The notes under the pieces were generated by a model. The model saw nothing but the letters and a program-made list of their open reading frames with translations, had not been told where the DNA came from and did no database searches. A program made the translations under genes and the position numbers. From JAFDVL01 sp031409955 (lineage in GTDB: Bacteria > Acidobacteriota > Blastocatellia > RBC074), in the NCBI GenBank assembly GCA_031409955.1, contig JANNYF010000050.1, forward strand, positions 1-34,466: a stretch of DNA of 34,466 nt, written 5' to 3'. Positions within the stretch are counted from its first letter, which is position 1, and the number at the start of each line of letters is the position of its first letter. Shown here one piece after another: positions 1 to 7,553 of the stretch.

Positions 1-205
1 GCATCGTGGCGGCATCGGCGTACACGTTGGGAATATTCCATTGCGCGGCGAATTCTTGCGCGCGCTGCGGCACAGCGTCCGCAACCGCAGTGATCGTGAC
101 GCCCGCTACTCGCGCCCACGCCTCCGCCTGAAATTGGGCAAAGAATCCCGCGCCAATAAGGACGCCTTTGAGTTGCTGATGATGGATTGCCCGCGCACCG
201 TTCAT
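1..205 (-). CDS. Gfo/Idh/MocA-family oxidoreductase, N-terminal fragment (cut by window edge)
   Basis: Reading the minus strand from the ATG at 205-203 gives 68 open codons that run off the left edge. The protein starts MNGARAIHHQQLKGVLIGAG. The segment GVLIGAGFFAQ is a Rossmann GxGxx(G/A) dinucleotide-binding loop. It is followed by a second strand ending VAD and by QEFAAQWNIPNVYAD, the usual start of Gfo/Idh/MocA NAD(P)-dependent dehydrogenases, which oxidise or reduce sugars, inositols and similar polyols. The substrate-binding C-terminal domain lies outside the window, so the substrate cannot be named. The frame stays open upstream of the ATG for several codons, but the Rossmann fold starts right after residue 13, so this start fits. 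Family call is fairly secure; specificity is unknown. Confidence 0.75.
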   Translation of the reverse strand, partial: MNGARAIHHQQLKGVLIGAGFFAQFQAEAWARVAGVTITAVADAVPQRAQEFAAQWNIPNVYADAATM

Positions 206-312
206 AATGGATTGAACGGATACCTTACCGCACAAAATAATGCAACCGAACGGCGCGCATGAGTGCCTCATCTGCCCAATCTCGCCTGTGCTTAGCCCAG
301 AAAGCGCGCAGC

Positions 313-514
313 CCTGGGAGCGCAGGCGTCTCGCCTGCCGTTTGCGAGCGCGAGCGATGCAAACTGCGTGCGGAGGGAATCCGCTCAAGAGCAAGCGATC
401 TCCTCACCACGAATGTGAGCGGCGTTCATTCGCTAAAGAAAAAGCGGTTTCCTCGCCACGACTGCGAGCGGCGTTGCACGCGCTCGCAGCAGGCGAGACG
501 CCTGCGCTCCCAGG
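313..514. repeat. MITE-like element: 26-bp perfect inverted repeats around a tandem duplication
   Basis: Positions 313-338 and 489-514 are perfect 26-bp inverted copies of a sequence containing GCAGGCGTCTCGCCTGC. Each copy is itself a small hairpin (7-bp arms GCAGGCG/CGCCTGC, 3-nt loop). The similarity continues inward (TGCGAGCGCG in both arms). No gene lies between them. Several short overlapping ORFs here translate the repeat into peptides such as AGETPALPG, which I recall as common spurious products in acidobacterial and verrucomicrobial annotations. The 206-535 gap holds nothing else that I can recognise. Confidence 0.7.
382..476. repeat. Imperfect tandem duplication, period 49 bp
   Basis: Positions 382-427 and 431-476 align without gaps at an offset of 49 bp, with about 37 of 46 identical bases. 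Both copies contain CTCxCCACGAxTGxGAGCGGCG. The duplication lies between the two 26-bp inverted repeats of the element at 313-514. Confidence 0.6.
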
Positions 515-535
515 CGCTTCGCGTCCTCGCACGAC

Positions 536-3469
536 TCACTCTTCCAGCAATTTCCCCGCAAACACCTTCTGCCCGCCCAACGACGTGTAAAACGCATAGA
601 TGGCCAGCGTCAGCAATACTCCCAACACAGACAGTGCATATCCCGCATACCACGCTGAAAAATTGGTCGTAGCAGGTAAGAAGGCCAGAACGTCGCAATA
701 TTGAAAAACAAAGAGAGCAAGCAAGCCGAGTCTACGCGCCACGAAAAAAGTGACGATAGTGCTGATAATCGCAACAGACACGTTGACGATCAAAAAACTT
801 CTCGACGTCAATGAACTCGACACTATCGAAAGGAGAACCAGGACGAGGCATACAATCCAGTCGCGGCGGAACAGAATACACAATAGAAAGACGGCAAAAA
901 GAAGCCCTGCTGCTGTAAATGATCTGTTGACATTCTCAATGAGTAGTCTGGCGGTATCAGACAGCCCAAGCAAAGAGTTTGTATAGGTACGTGGCACACC
1001 ACCAAACTGAATTTTCAGCATCGCGGTGAAGGCCTCCAGCACCTGTAGTGCAACTCCTGCCAGCAGTCCCCAAAGTACGCTTTGCCCGACCACCGGATCG
1101 CGCCATTTACCGGCGAGAATCCGTTGCCAGCCAATCAAAGACTCTGGCCATCGCCGCCTGACATAAGGTTCCAATGCAAGGTAGATCACGGCGCTGATGC
1201 CTCCCACGAACACGGACATTGCAAGGGCCTGAACAATGAGATTAAATTCGCCGAAAGTTGGGACGTGGCTTGCCAGCAAAAAATATTCGATCATCGCACA
1301 GAAGAAAAAAAATATGCCCACTCGGAATGCGCCTTGCCCGTCTCCTTTATTCAGCCGGGAGTTGCGACGCGCCAACCAGGCCGCAACCAGCAAAACAGCA
1401 AGATAAAGAGTGCTGGAAAGGATCACATTGGTTCTTATTCCGACGGGTGGCTGATAATTCTGTTTAGCGTTCTCCCGCATAGTTTCTATCCGCGACACTT
1501 CATAGCGGTCGAAGAAAACAACCCGGCTGCGGTAAGCTGCGGCTTCAATATGCAGTTGCACTTCCGGTTGCGTAGGATGTGGGCCAGTCCAGGCTGAACG
1601 AACGTCGTAAGCTGAGGCCGGAACTGAGACGGACTCCGTTGGCTTAAATTGGTTGAGGTCAAACCCGGCAACGCTGAAAACAGATTTCCAATCAGGCTCA
1701 ATCGCTTTGGCGGCAGGCTCATCAAAATATTTCGGAATGGCAGAGAACCCACTCAGGCGTCCGTAGAAATCAAGATTCATGCTTGTCATGCCAGGACGGG
1801 TTAGTTCTGGATCATTGACTGAAACTTGATTGATGCCATCGTTTTTATCAGGCCCAAATCTATCAGCCAGTAAGTAAGTTTGCGCTTCCCGATACCAAAA
1901 TAACATGGGTAGCCGCTGCTCTTTCGCCAGCTTTTCCCAATAGGCGGGGGAACTCTCTTTGATACTGACCGCCTGAAAATCACCATACATTCCATACGCG
2001 GTATCCACAGGCTGTTCGACCCAGCCAAATTGCCTAGAAATGTCGCGTGCCTTCACCCGTAGGGCTTCCGGCGAATTGTCCATCGGCAGCCCTTCAATCA
2101 TATTTACTTTGTGTTTGAGAAAAGGAACTGCGGCAAGACAAGCAATGATCGCTAACAAACACGCCACTGCGTATTTGGGCTGCATCCCCACCTTCGATCC
2201 CGCTGCCGCCACCATCTCCGGCGAAGGCGTTTCGCCCATCGCCAGTGCTGCTGCCAACGGATCACCGCCCGGCAACGCATCCGCTACTTGTTTGGCCGAA
2301 GCCAAGCGTTTCGACGGGTCTTTTTCCAGACAGCGCAGAATCACGCGCTCGACCAGCGGGTCAATGTCCTTCACCCAACTCGATGGTGTCGTCGGCGCAC
2401 TGCTTTCGTGCATCCGCTTCAACTCTTCCAACGATCCCGCTTCAAACACGCGCTTGCCTGTGAACACTTCGTACAGCACCAACCCCAGCGCGTAGATGTC
2501 ACTCTTCGTCGTCACTTCCTTGCCCGCAAATTGTTCGGGTGACATGTACGCGGGCGTCCCGGCCATCACTTCGCTGCCTTTGAACTGCTCGGCGAATCCG
2601 GCGAGGCCAAAGTCAGTAATTCTAACTCTGCCTTTGCCGTCAATCATCACGTTGGCGGGTTTCAAATCCCGATGCAAGACGCCTGCTTCGTGCGCGGCGG
2701 CAATGCCAGCGCAAAGCTGATTCGCAATCTCGACCGCTTTGTCCGAAGGCAAGCGACCGATGCGGCGCAGCAGTGACGACAAGTCTTCGCCGTCCACATA
2801 TTCCATCGAAAGAAAATGCAGATTGCCTGCGGAAGTTGTGACTTCGCCGATGTCGTGGACGCGGCAGACGTTCGGATGCGTGACGCGATGCGCCATCGCA
2901 ACTTCGCTGTGAAAGCGCGCGAGCATCGCTTTATCCTGCGAGAGTTTGGCGGTCAAAAACTTCAACGCGACAGGCTGGCCAAGCTTCAAATCATCGGCGC
3001 GATAGACTTCGCCCATCCCGCCTTTGCCGAGTTGACCGAGGATGCGATAGCGTTTATTCAACGTCGTGCCGGGCGTGAAGCGGGCTTTTTCATCATTCGG
3101 CAACAAGCCCGCTGCCTCGTGAACCGCGCCTTGAATCAAACCTCCGGCAGCGCCTTGATACACGAGCAGCGATTCGACTTCGTGGCGCAATGCTTCGTCA
3201 TTGCCACAAGCCTGCGCAAGAAACGCCGCCCGTTGTGCTGGCTCCAACTCCAAGGCGGATTGAAACAGCTTCTCGATGCGTTGCCACTGGTCAGGCGCAA
3301 GCGGCGCGTCGGGCAATGGACGCGTCGCGGACAACAACGCTTCTGCGCCCAATCGCAACGCGAAATCGTCAGCGCAGGATTGTTGCAAGAGCGTGGTGCG
3401 CGTTTCGGCTTCTTCATTCAAGGCCGAGTTGACGAGGTGTTTGATGTGCTGCCAGCGTTCGGGTGTCAT
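536..3469 (-). CDS. Membrane receptor-type serine/threonine protein kinase
   Basis: A 977-aa Hanks-type protein kinase with a large membrane part. Residues 1-50 and 58-106 are two related helical segments (ERWQHIKHLVNSAL / DQWQRIEKLFQSAL), a duplicated N-terminal region seen in acidobacterial kinases. The kinase domain spans about 141-400: glycine loop GKGGMGEV (148-155), Lys170 in VALKF, HRDLKPAN (His266, Arg267, Asp268), DFG 286-288 and SPE 310-312. All catalytic residues are present, so it should be active. The linker GETPSPEMVAAAG is typical of Acidobacteriota. One transmembrane helix (about 432-451) leads to a soluble region of roughly 240 residues, probably extracytoplasmic, then about eight hydrophobic helices to the C terminus. 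GAGGAG lies 7 nt upstream of the ATG. The ligand and targets are unknown. It reads in the same direction as rarA, 367 bp downstream of it. Confidence 0.9.
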   Translation of the reverse strand: MTPERWQHIKHLVNSALNEEAETRTTLLQQSCADDFALRLGAEALLSATRPLPDAPLAPDQWQRIEKLFQSALELEPAQRAAFLAQACGNDEALRHEVESLLVYQGAAGGLIQGAVHEAAGLLPNDEKARFTPGTTLNKRYRILGQLGKGGMGEVYRADDLKLGQPVALKFLTAKLSQDKAMLARFHSEVAMAHRVTHPNVCRVHDIGEVTTSAGNLHFLSMEYVDGEDLSSLLRRIGRLPSDKAVEIANQLCAGIAAAHEAGVLHRDLKPANVMIDGKGRVRITDFGLAGFAEQFKGSEVMAGTPAYMSPEQFAGKEVTTKSDIYALGLVLYEVFTGKRVFEAGSLEELKRMHESSAPTTPSSWVKDIDPLVERVILRCLEKDPSKRLASAKQVADALPGGDPLAAALAMGETPSPEMVAAAGSKVGMQPKYAVACLLAIIACLAAVPFLKHKVNMIEGLPMDNSPEALRVKARDISRQFGWVEQPVDTAYGMYGDFQAVSIKESSPAYWEKLAKEQRLPMLFWYREAQTYLLADRFGPDKNDGINQVSVNDPELTRPGMTSMNLDFYGRLSGFSAIPKYFDEPAAKAIEPDWKSVFSVAGFDLNQFKPTESVSVPASAYDVRSAWTGPHPTQPEVQLHIEAAAYRSRVVFFDRYEVSRIETMRENAKQNYQPPVGIRTNVILSSTLYLAVLLVAAWLARRNSRLNKGDGQGAFRVGIFFFFCAMIEYFLLASHVPTFGEFNLIVQALAMSVFVGGISAVIYLALEPYVRRRWPESLIGWQRILAGKWRDPVVGQSVLWGLLAGVALQVLEAFTAMLKIQFGGVPRTYTNSLLGLSDTARLLIENVNRSFTAAGLLFAVFLLCILFRRDWIVCLVLVLLSIVSSSLTSRSFLIVNVSVAIISTIVTFFVARRLGLLALFVFQYCDVLAFLPATTNFSAWYAGYALSVLGVLLTLAIYAFYTSLGGQKVFAGKLLEE

Positions 3470-3485
3470 TGGTTATGCTCCTCAG

Positions 3486-3513
3486 TGGTCGGTGGTCGGT
3501 GGTCGGTGGTCGG
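3486..3513. repeat. Heptanucleotide tandem repeat (TGGTCGG)4
   Basis: Four exact head-to-tail copies of TGGTCGG occupy the region just upstream of the kinase start codon, in its 5' leader. The same unit occurs three times at 21643-21663 between etfB and etfA, so it is a dispersed intergenic repeat. Confidence 0.8.
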
Positions 3514-3672
3514 AAGAAAACCGAAGGCTACCGCCTACCGTCTACTCCTTTTTGTTCTTGCACCCTACATAAGCGGGATTCTGAGTCAGGATCGCTCACG
3601 CAACTCAAATAATTCTTCAGTTTTTTTGAGAGGAAGGTTTTCAGAAGCTGTTTGAGAAGTTGGCGATTGTCT

Positions 3673-3819
3673 TAGCTCCAGAGGAGCGACCTGTTTATAG
3701 CAACGGTCAGCGACAATTCTTCCAGCTCCGTAGGAGCGAAATGTGGCAGATGTCGCTCCTACGGAGCTTGGGATTCCTGCGCCACGCTGACTATAAACAT
3801 CCCGCTCCTAACGGAGCTA
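3673..3819. repeat. Nested inverted repeats (four copies of an AGCTCC...AGGAGCG motif)
   Basis: The inner pair 3725-3739 and 3753-3767 is a perfect 15-bp inverted repeat (GCTCCGTAGGAGCGA and its complement) with a 13-nt loop. The outer pair 3673-3700 and 3791-3819 is an imperfect copy of the same motif extended by TGTTTATAG. The four copies form a two-layer hairpin or cruciform filling the gap between the rarA stop and the kinase leader. No T-tract follows the hairpin on the minus strand, so it is not a classical terminator, although it could act as an RNA-stabilising or attenuating structure. Confidence 0.75.
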
Positions 3820-3836
3820 ACTTTTCAAACAGCCTC

Positions 3837-5102
3837 TCAGTAGTATTTCCTGCCCTGCAACTTCTCCGGCAAACATTCCATCTCGGCTTTTCCTGCTTCG
3901 TAATCGTGCGCGTATTTGTACTCTTTGCCGTAGCCCAACCCCTTCATCAAGGCGGTCGGCGCGTTGCGCAAATGCAGCGGGACGGGTTCGGCTTGGGTGG
4001 CGCGGGCATCTTCGGCAGCGGCTTCGTAGGCCATATAAACGCGATTCGATTTCGGCGCAGTCGCCAAATATACGGCGGCTTCGGCCAAGGCCAGACGCGC
4101 TTCGGGCAAGCCGATCAGATGGGTAGCCTGGGCGGCGGCAGCGGCAATGACTAAAGCTTGTGGATCGGCTAAGCCAATGTCTTCGGAGGCGTGGTGGACG
4201 ATGCGGCGGGCAATAAACATGGGGTCTTCGCCGCCTTCAATCATCCGCGCCAGCCAGTACAAAGTGGCGTCGGCGTCCGAATTGCGAATGGATTTGATGA
4301 AGGCGGAAATCACGTTGTAATGCTGCTCGCCGGTTTTGTCATAGACGGCATTGGCGCGTTGCAAGGCTTCGCGCAAATGGTCTTGGGTGAGGGTTTCTGA
4401 TTGCGCCGAAGTGACCGCGAGTTCGAGCGTGTTGAGCGCGTTGCGGGCATCACCGCCGGTCTGATGCGCCAGCCAAAGGAGAATTTCAGATTTGAGATTT
4501 GAGATTTGAGATTGATGCCGCCCCAAACCGCGTTCTTCATCGTTCAGCGCTCGTTGCAAAATTTCGGCGATCTGTTCTGGCGTCAGTTGATTCAGCACAA
4601 AGACGCGCATCCGCGACAGCAAGGCGGAGTTGATTTCAAACGAAGGATTTTCGGTCGTCGCGCCGATTAAGGTGATCGTGCCATTTTCGACATAAGGCAA
4701 AAACGCGTCCTGCTGCGCGCGATTGAAGCGATGGATTTCGTCGGCGAACAAAATCGTGCGGCGATTGCTACGCAATGCGGCGGCGTCCGCCATCACTTGT
4801 TTGATTTCCTTGATGCCGGAGGTGACGGCGCTGAACGGCACAAAATGCGATTTTGTGTGATGGGCAATGATGCGCGCCAACGTGGTTTTGCCGGTGCCCG
4901 GCGGCCCCCAGAAAATCAGCGAGGTCAGTTTGTCTTCGGCAATCAAACGGCGCAGCAATTTGCCTTCCGCCAGAATATGTTCCTGCCCGATGAATTCATC
5001 CAGCGTGCGCGGGCGCATCCGTTCGGCCAGCGGTGCAGCGGCATTCGCGTTTGAGACCGAAGCAATTTCAGGCTCATCGAAAAGTGATGGTTCGTTTTTC
5101 AT
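3837..5102 (-). CDS. rarA: Replication-associated recombination protein A (RarA/MgsA, AAA+ ATPase)
   Basis: A clamp-loader-like AAA+ ATPase that acts at stalled replication forks. I chose the ATG at 5102 (MKNEPSLFDEPE, 421 aa) because family members begin close to this point; an in-frame ATG at 5150 would add 16 residues but has its Shine-Dalgarno too close. Numbered from that upstream ATG, the motifs are GQEHIL (55-60), Walker A GPPGTGKT (82-89), Walker B LFADEIH (134-140), ATTENPSFE (164-172), arginine finger SALLSR (175-180) and sensor 2 GDARNALN (233-240). The C terminus LQGRKYY is characteristic of RarA. The odd part is SQISNLKSEI (about 214-223), encoded by a 7-bp tandem repeat where relatives carry an ordinary acidic linker. 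Confidence 0.95.
   Translation of the reverse strand: MKNEPSLFDEPEIASVSNANAAAPLAERMRPRTLDEFIGQEHILAEGKLLRRLIAEDKLTSLIFWGPPGTGKTTLARIIAHHTKSHFVPFSAVTSGIKEIKQVMADAAALRSNRRTILFADEIHRFNRAQQDAFLPYVENGTITLIGATTENPSFEINSALLSRMRVFVLNQLTPEQIAEILQRALNDEERGLGRHQSQISNLKSEILLWLAHQTGGDARNALNTLELAVTSAQSETLTQDHLREALQRANAVYDKTGEQHYNVISAFIKSIRNSDADATLYWLARMIEGGEDPMFIARRIVHHASEDIGLADPQALVIAAAAAQATHLIGLPEARLALAEAAVYLATAPKSNRVYMAYEAAAEDARATQAEPVPLHLRNAPTALMKGLGYGKEYKYAHDYEAGKAEMECLPEKLQGRKYY
4488..4513. repeat. 7-bp tandem repeat (AGATTTG)3+ inside rarA
   Basis: Three exact copies of AGATTTG plus a partial fourth lie within the rarA reading frame and encode QISNLKSE on the minus strand. The unit length is not a multiple of three, so gain or loss of one copy would shift the frame. 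Confidence 0.85.
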
Positions 5103-5190
5103 AAAACCCAGAAACGATTTAATAACGGCTTTGCAGCATCTTCCTAACAATCTTCGCTTACCTTGCGCTTAAATCCAATATGGTTATCAC

Positions 5191-5197
5191 AAAGGAG
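5191..5197 (+). promoter_or_regulatory. Ribosome binding site deciding the start at 5207
   Basis: AAAGGAG lies 9 nt before the ATG at 5207. An upstream in-frame ATG at 5180 precedes this site and has no Shine-Dalgarno of its own, so 5207 is preferred. Confidence 0.7.
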
Positions 5198-5206
5198 TAC
5201 AGAACT

Positions 5207-5731
5207 ATGGCTAATTCAATTCACACACACGAAATGCAGACTACACACACGAAGGATTTCGACTTTGCCTTTGTCGGAGAAGAAGCCCTGTCCAATTTCT
5301 GCAAGGCATACAAAGGCGTTTCTCAAACGGCGACGACAACGGTTTCGGCCTTCGACCGCGAATCGCTCAACCGATTTCACGAAGAGTTCAAAAGCCTGGT
5401 GATGGCGGCGAATCAAGCCTATCTCGAAAACGAAGCAATCGCGTGGGAAGACACTTCGTTGCGAAGCCCGATTGAGTTGCATGAAATCGAATGGATGGAT
5501 TGGGCCGCCAAGGACTCCCCCGCCATTGCGAATGCGCCCGTGCCAACGATAGCCACGGGGCCGCAACAGACGATCAAGCCGTTCACGGGGCCGCCATTGG
5601 GCACTCCGCCGCCGGTCGAAATGTGGGCGGTCAAAGCAATTGGCGTGTTGGTGAGTTTGAATTTACTCTTCGCCGGGTTGATCGTTTCTGGCACGCGCGT
5701 CAACGATTGTCTCAACTGGCTCCACCTCTAA
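5207..5731 (+). CDS. Uncharacterised C-terminally membrane-anchored protein
   Basis: A 174-aa protein, not recognised. The N-terminal two thirds are soluble and mildly acidic (DFAFVGEEALSNFCKAYKGV near the start). They are followed by a Pro/Gly/Thr-rich spacer (APVPTIATGPQQ, TGPPLGTPPP) and one hydrophobic helix near the C terminus (KAIGVLVSLNLLFAGLIVSG). This suggests a tail-anchored membrane protein with its N-terminal domain in the cytoplasm. It lies 30 nt upstream of the BON-domain gene on the same strand and is divergent from rarA, so it probably forms an operon with the BON gene. The start is set by AAAGGAG. No function can be assigned. Confidence 0.7.
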   Translation: MANSIHTHEMQTTHTKDFDFAFVGEEALSNFCKAYKGVSQTATTTVSAFDRESLNRFHEEFKSLVMAANQAYLENEAIAWEDTSLRSPIELHEIEWMDWAAKDSPAIANAPVPTIATGPQQTIKPFTGPPLGTPPPVEMWAVKAIGVLVSLNLLFAGLIVSGTRVNDCLNWLHL

Positions 5732-5761
5732 ACGGCAACGCTCAACGAGGGGGGAGGCACT

Positions 5762-6421
5762 ATGGAATTTTTTCTTTTGCTGCGAAAAGCCGATGAAATG
5801 GGCATCAACTTCTGGCTGCGCTTGCTCGCGCTGGGGTTGTGCGTCTCGCTCTTTTTACTGGTATCGTATTACTTTTTGGTAGTCAATCGGGAAGCCGAAA
5901 AGCTTCAGCCCACCGCCGCCGCACCACTTCAGGATAGTGATAAAAGGCAAGCGGACGCCGCGCTGAGCGCGCGCATTCGCTCGGCCATCACACGCACCAA
6001 ACGTTTGTACAGCCTGAACATCGGCGTCGAAAACAAAGAGGGGAGCATTACCTTGACCGGTGAAGTGCCGACGGAAATTGATAAAGAATTGGCAGGCGCA
6101 TTGGCGCAGGAAACGTCTGGTGTCAAAGAAGTTCACAATCAATTGCAAATCACGCCCAGCCTCAACCGAACCAACGAACCGATGACGCAGGGCAACGCGC
6201 CGCTCAAGGTCGAAGACCTGGAAATGGAAGCCAACTTGCGCGAGAGCTTGCAAGCACTGCCGGAATTGAAAACACAACCGATTCTCCTCAAAGTCAACAA
6301 CCGCGCCGTCACCCTGACAGGCCGTGTCGCAACGGAGCAACAACGATTGCGCGTCGAGCAAATTATTCGTAATGCCCCCAAAGTCAGCAGCGTTAGTAAT
6401 CAATTGCGCGTCGCAAACTAA
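5762..6421 (+). CDS. Double BON-domain membrane-anchored protein
   Basis: A 219-aa protein with one N-terminal transmembrane helix (about residues 17-39, LRLLALGLCVSLFLLVSYYF) and two BON domains. BON1 is about 68-132 (RIRSAITRTKRLYSLNIGV ... GSITLTGEVPTE ... VKEVHNQLQI) and BON2 about 152-218 (LRESLQALPELKTQPILLKV ... AVTLTGRVATEQ ... VSSVSNQLRV). BON domains bind phospholipid or other envelope surfaces; OsmY and its relatives protect the periplasm under stress. Here the protein is probably attached to the inner membrane with both BON domains outside. GGGGAGG lies just ahead of the ATG. It follows the 174-aa membrane protein by 30 nt, suggesting a shared envelope role. Family is clear; role is inferred. 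Confidence 0.88.
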   Translation: MEFFLLLRKADEMGINFWLRLLALGLCVSLFLLVSYYFLVVNREAEKLQPTAAAPLQDSDKRQADAALSARIRSAITRTKRLYSLNIGVENKEGSITLTGEVPTEIDKELAGALAQETSGVKEVHNQLQITPSLNRTNEPMTQGNAPLKVEDLEMEANLRESLQALPELKTQPILLKVNNRAVTLTGRVATEQQRLRVEQIIRNAPKVSSVSNQLRVAN

Positions 6422-6464
6422 GGAGTGGAAATTTAACAAGTCCGCCCAAGCAATGAACCACGGG

Positions 6465-6486
6465 CACACGCGTGTGGGAGTTTTTT
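6465..6486 (+). terminator. Possible intrinsic terminator after the BON gene
   Basis: The perfect palindrome CACACGCGTGTG (6465-6476) is followed by GGAG and six T residues (6481-6486), 44 nt past the BON stop codon. With no loop bases the stem is short, so this is a weak prediction. Confidence 0.4.
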
Positions 6487-6552
6487 AGACAGGATTGACA
6501 GGATGCACAAGATGGCTTTTGCTTGATCCTGTTCATCTTGTCAATCCTGTCT
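6487..6552. repeat. 27-bp imperfect inverted repeat (AGACAGGATTGACA type)
   Basis: Arms 6487-6513 and 6526-6552 pair with 24 of 27 matches around a 12-nt loop. Each arm is a string of CAGGAT-like units. It lies between the convergent BON and dehydrogenase genes. It is not followed by a T-tract on either strand, so it is a repeat rather than a standard terminator. Confidence 0.75.
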
Positions 6553-6603
6553 GAGTTCCTCCATGTCCTGTTCTGCATGGTTTTGGCATGCTGATTTTGT
6601 AGC

Positions 6604-7395
6604 TTAACTGACGGGTGGCTTGAAAATTTTGCCCGCCATTTTGGTGACCATCTGGCGCGGCACGACGCGTTCCAGATGCGTTTGAATTTTGTTCGTAAGC
6701 CCTGAAATTACGAAGCTCCGGCCTTGTGACAAGGCCGCCAAACCAGCCTCGACAACTTGCGCGGAGGTTTGCGTGAAGCGCGGCGCGTTGAGGTGCTGCG
6801 AACCCGCGACTTCCTTAAAATTCGTCGTCGTACTGCCCGGACAAAGCGCCATCACGCGGATGCCAGAGGGGCGGCATTCTTCCATCAACGCTTCGCTGAA
6901 CGACAGCACAAACGCTTTGGTGGCGGCATACACAGCGAAGTACGGAATGGCTTGAAAACTGGCGGTCGAAGCAACGTTCAAAATCGCGCCGCTGCGTCGT
7001 TCTCGCATCGGTTGCAAAAACAAATGTGTGAGTTCCACCAGCGCCGTCACATTCACCTGAATCATCTCCAATTGGCGCGGCAAACTCAGCTCCGCGAATT
7101 CGCCCAATGCCCCAAAGCCCGCATTATTGACGAGCAAATCCACTGACAATCCGGCGCGTTGGGTTTCTTCAAAAATCGCACGCGCCCCCGTCGAATTGGC
7201 TAAATCGGCGCTAATGATCGTGACCGGGACGCCGAATTGCGAACGCAGTTGGGCGGCTAATGCTTCCAGCCGATCCGTTGATCGCGCAGTCAAAATTAGT
7301 CCTGCGCCGTCTGCCGCCAATCGTTGTGCGAACGCTTCGCCAATGCCATACGAAGCGCCCGTGATGAGTACGGTTTTATTTTTCCATTCGGACAT
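6604..7395 (-). CDS. Short-chain dehydrogenase/reductase (SDR family)
   Basis: A 263-aa NAD(P)-dependent oxidoreductase of the classical SDR type. From the chosen start MSEWKNKTVLITGASYGIGE it shows the cofactor loop TGASYGIG (about 11-18), the structural motif NNAG (about 92-95) and the catalytic pair YAATK preceded by the serine in ASTAS. Downstream PGSTTTNF replaces the usual PGxVxT. The ORF is open 47 codons further upstream, but that part reads through an intergenic repeat (NPQSA-like peptide), so the start at 7395 is preferred although its Shine-Dalgarno is weak. The overall sequence resembles the DltE/YqjQ-like COG0300 group, whose substrates vary. It is convergent with the BON gene and upstream of no obvious partner. 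Confidence 0.9.
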   Translation of the reverse strand: MSEWKNKTVLITGASYGIGEAFAQRLAADGAGLILTARSTDRLEALAAQLRSQFGVPVTIISADLANSTGARAIFEETQRAGLSVDLLVNNAGFGALGEFAELSLPRQLEMIQVNVTALVELTHLFLQPMRERRSGAILNVASTASFQAIPYFAVYAATKAFVLSFSEALMEECRPSGIRVMALCPGSTTTNFKEVAGSQHLNAPRFTQTSAQVVEAGLAALSQGRSFVISGLTNKIQTHLERVVPRQMVTKMAGKIFKPPVS

Positions 7396-7440
7396 AGTGC
7401 GAACGAGTCTCGCACGGAATATATGGAAGCTCAACAGTGC

Positions 7441-7546
7441 GGATTGGGGATTGGAAATTGCGGGAAGAAAGTGTGTGCGCCGGCTGCGCCCTCGCCGCCA
7501 GTTCCCAATCCGCATTCCGTAATCCCCCATCCGCATTCCCCAATCC
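7441..7546. repeat. Intergenic repeat of GGATTGGGGA / TCCCCAATCC units
   Basis: GGATTGGGGA at 7441-7450 is complementary to TCCCCAATCC at 7537-7546. A further copy (TCCCAATCCGC) is at 7503-7513, and iterated CCGCATTCC/CCCATCCG units fill 7510-7546. It makes up the 5' side of the dehydrogenase gene. Confidence 0.6.
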
Positions 7547-7553
7547 TCGGTGC

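Noticed and set aside
240..672. Overlapping short ORFs between the oxidoreductase fragment and the kinase
   Set aside because: Their peptides (AGETPALPG and the like) come from the inverted repeats at 313-514 and run into the kinase gene in the wrong frame.
2816..3655. 279-aa open frame on the plus strand opposite the kinase gene
   Set aside because: It is a shadow of the kinase gene; the translation has no recognisable domain, and its end reads through the TGGTCGG repeat.
6487..6552. Hairpin as a bidirectional terminator between the BON and dehydrogenase genes
   Set aside because: The T-run lies before the hairpin on the plus strand, and no T-run follows it on the minus strand.
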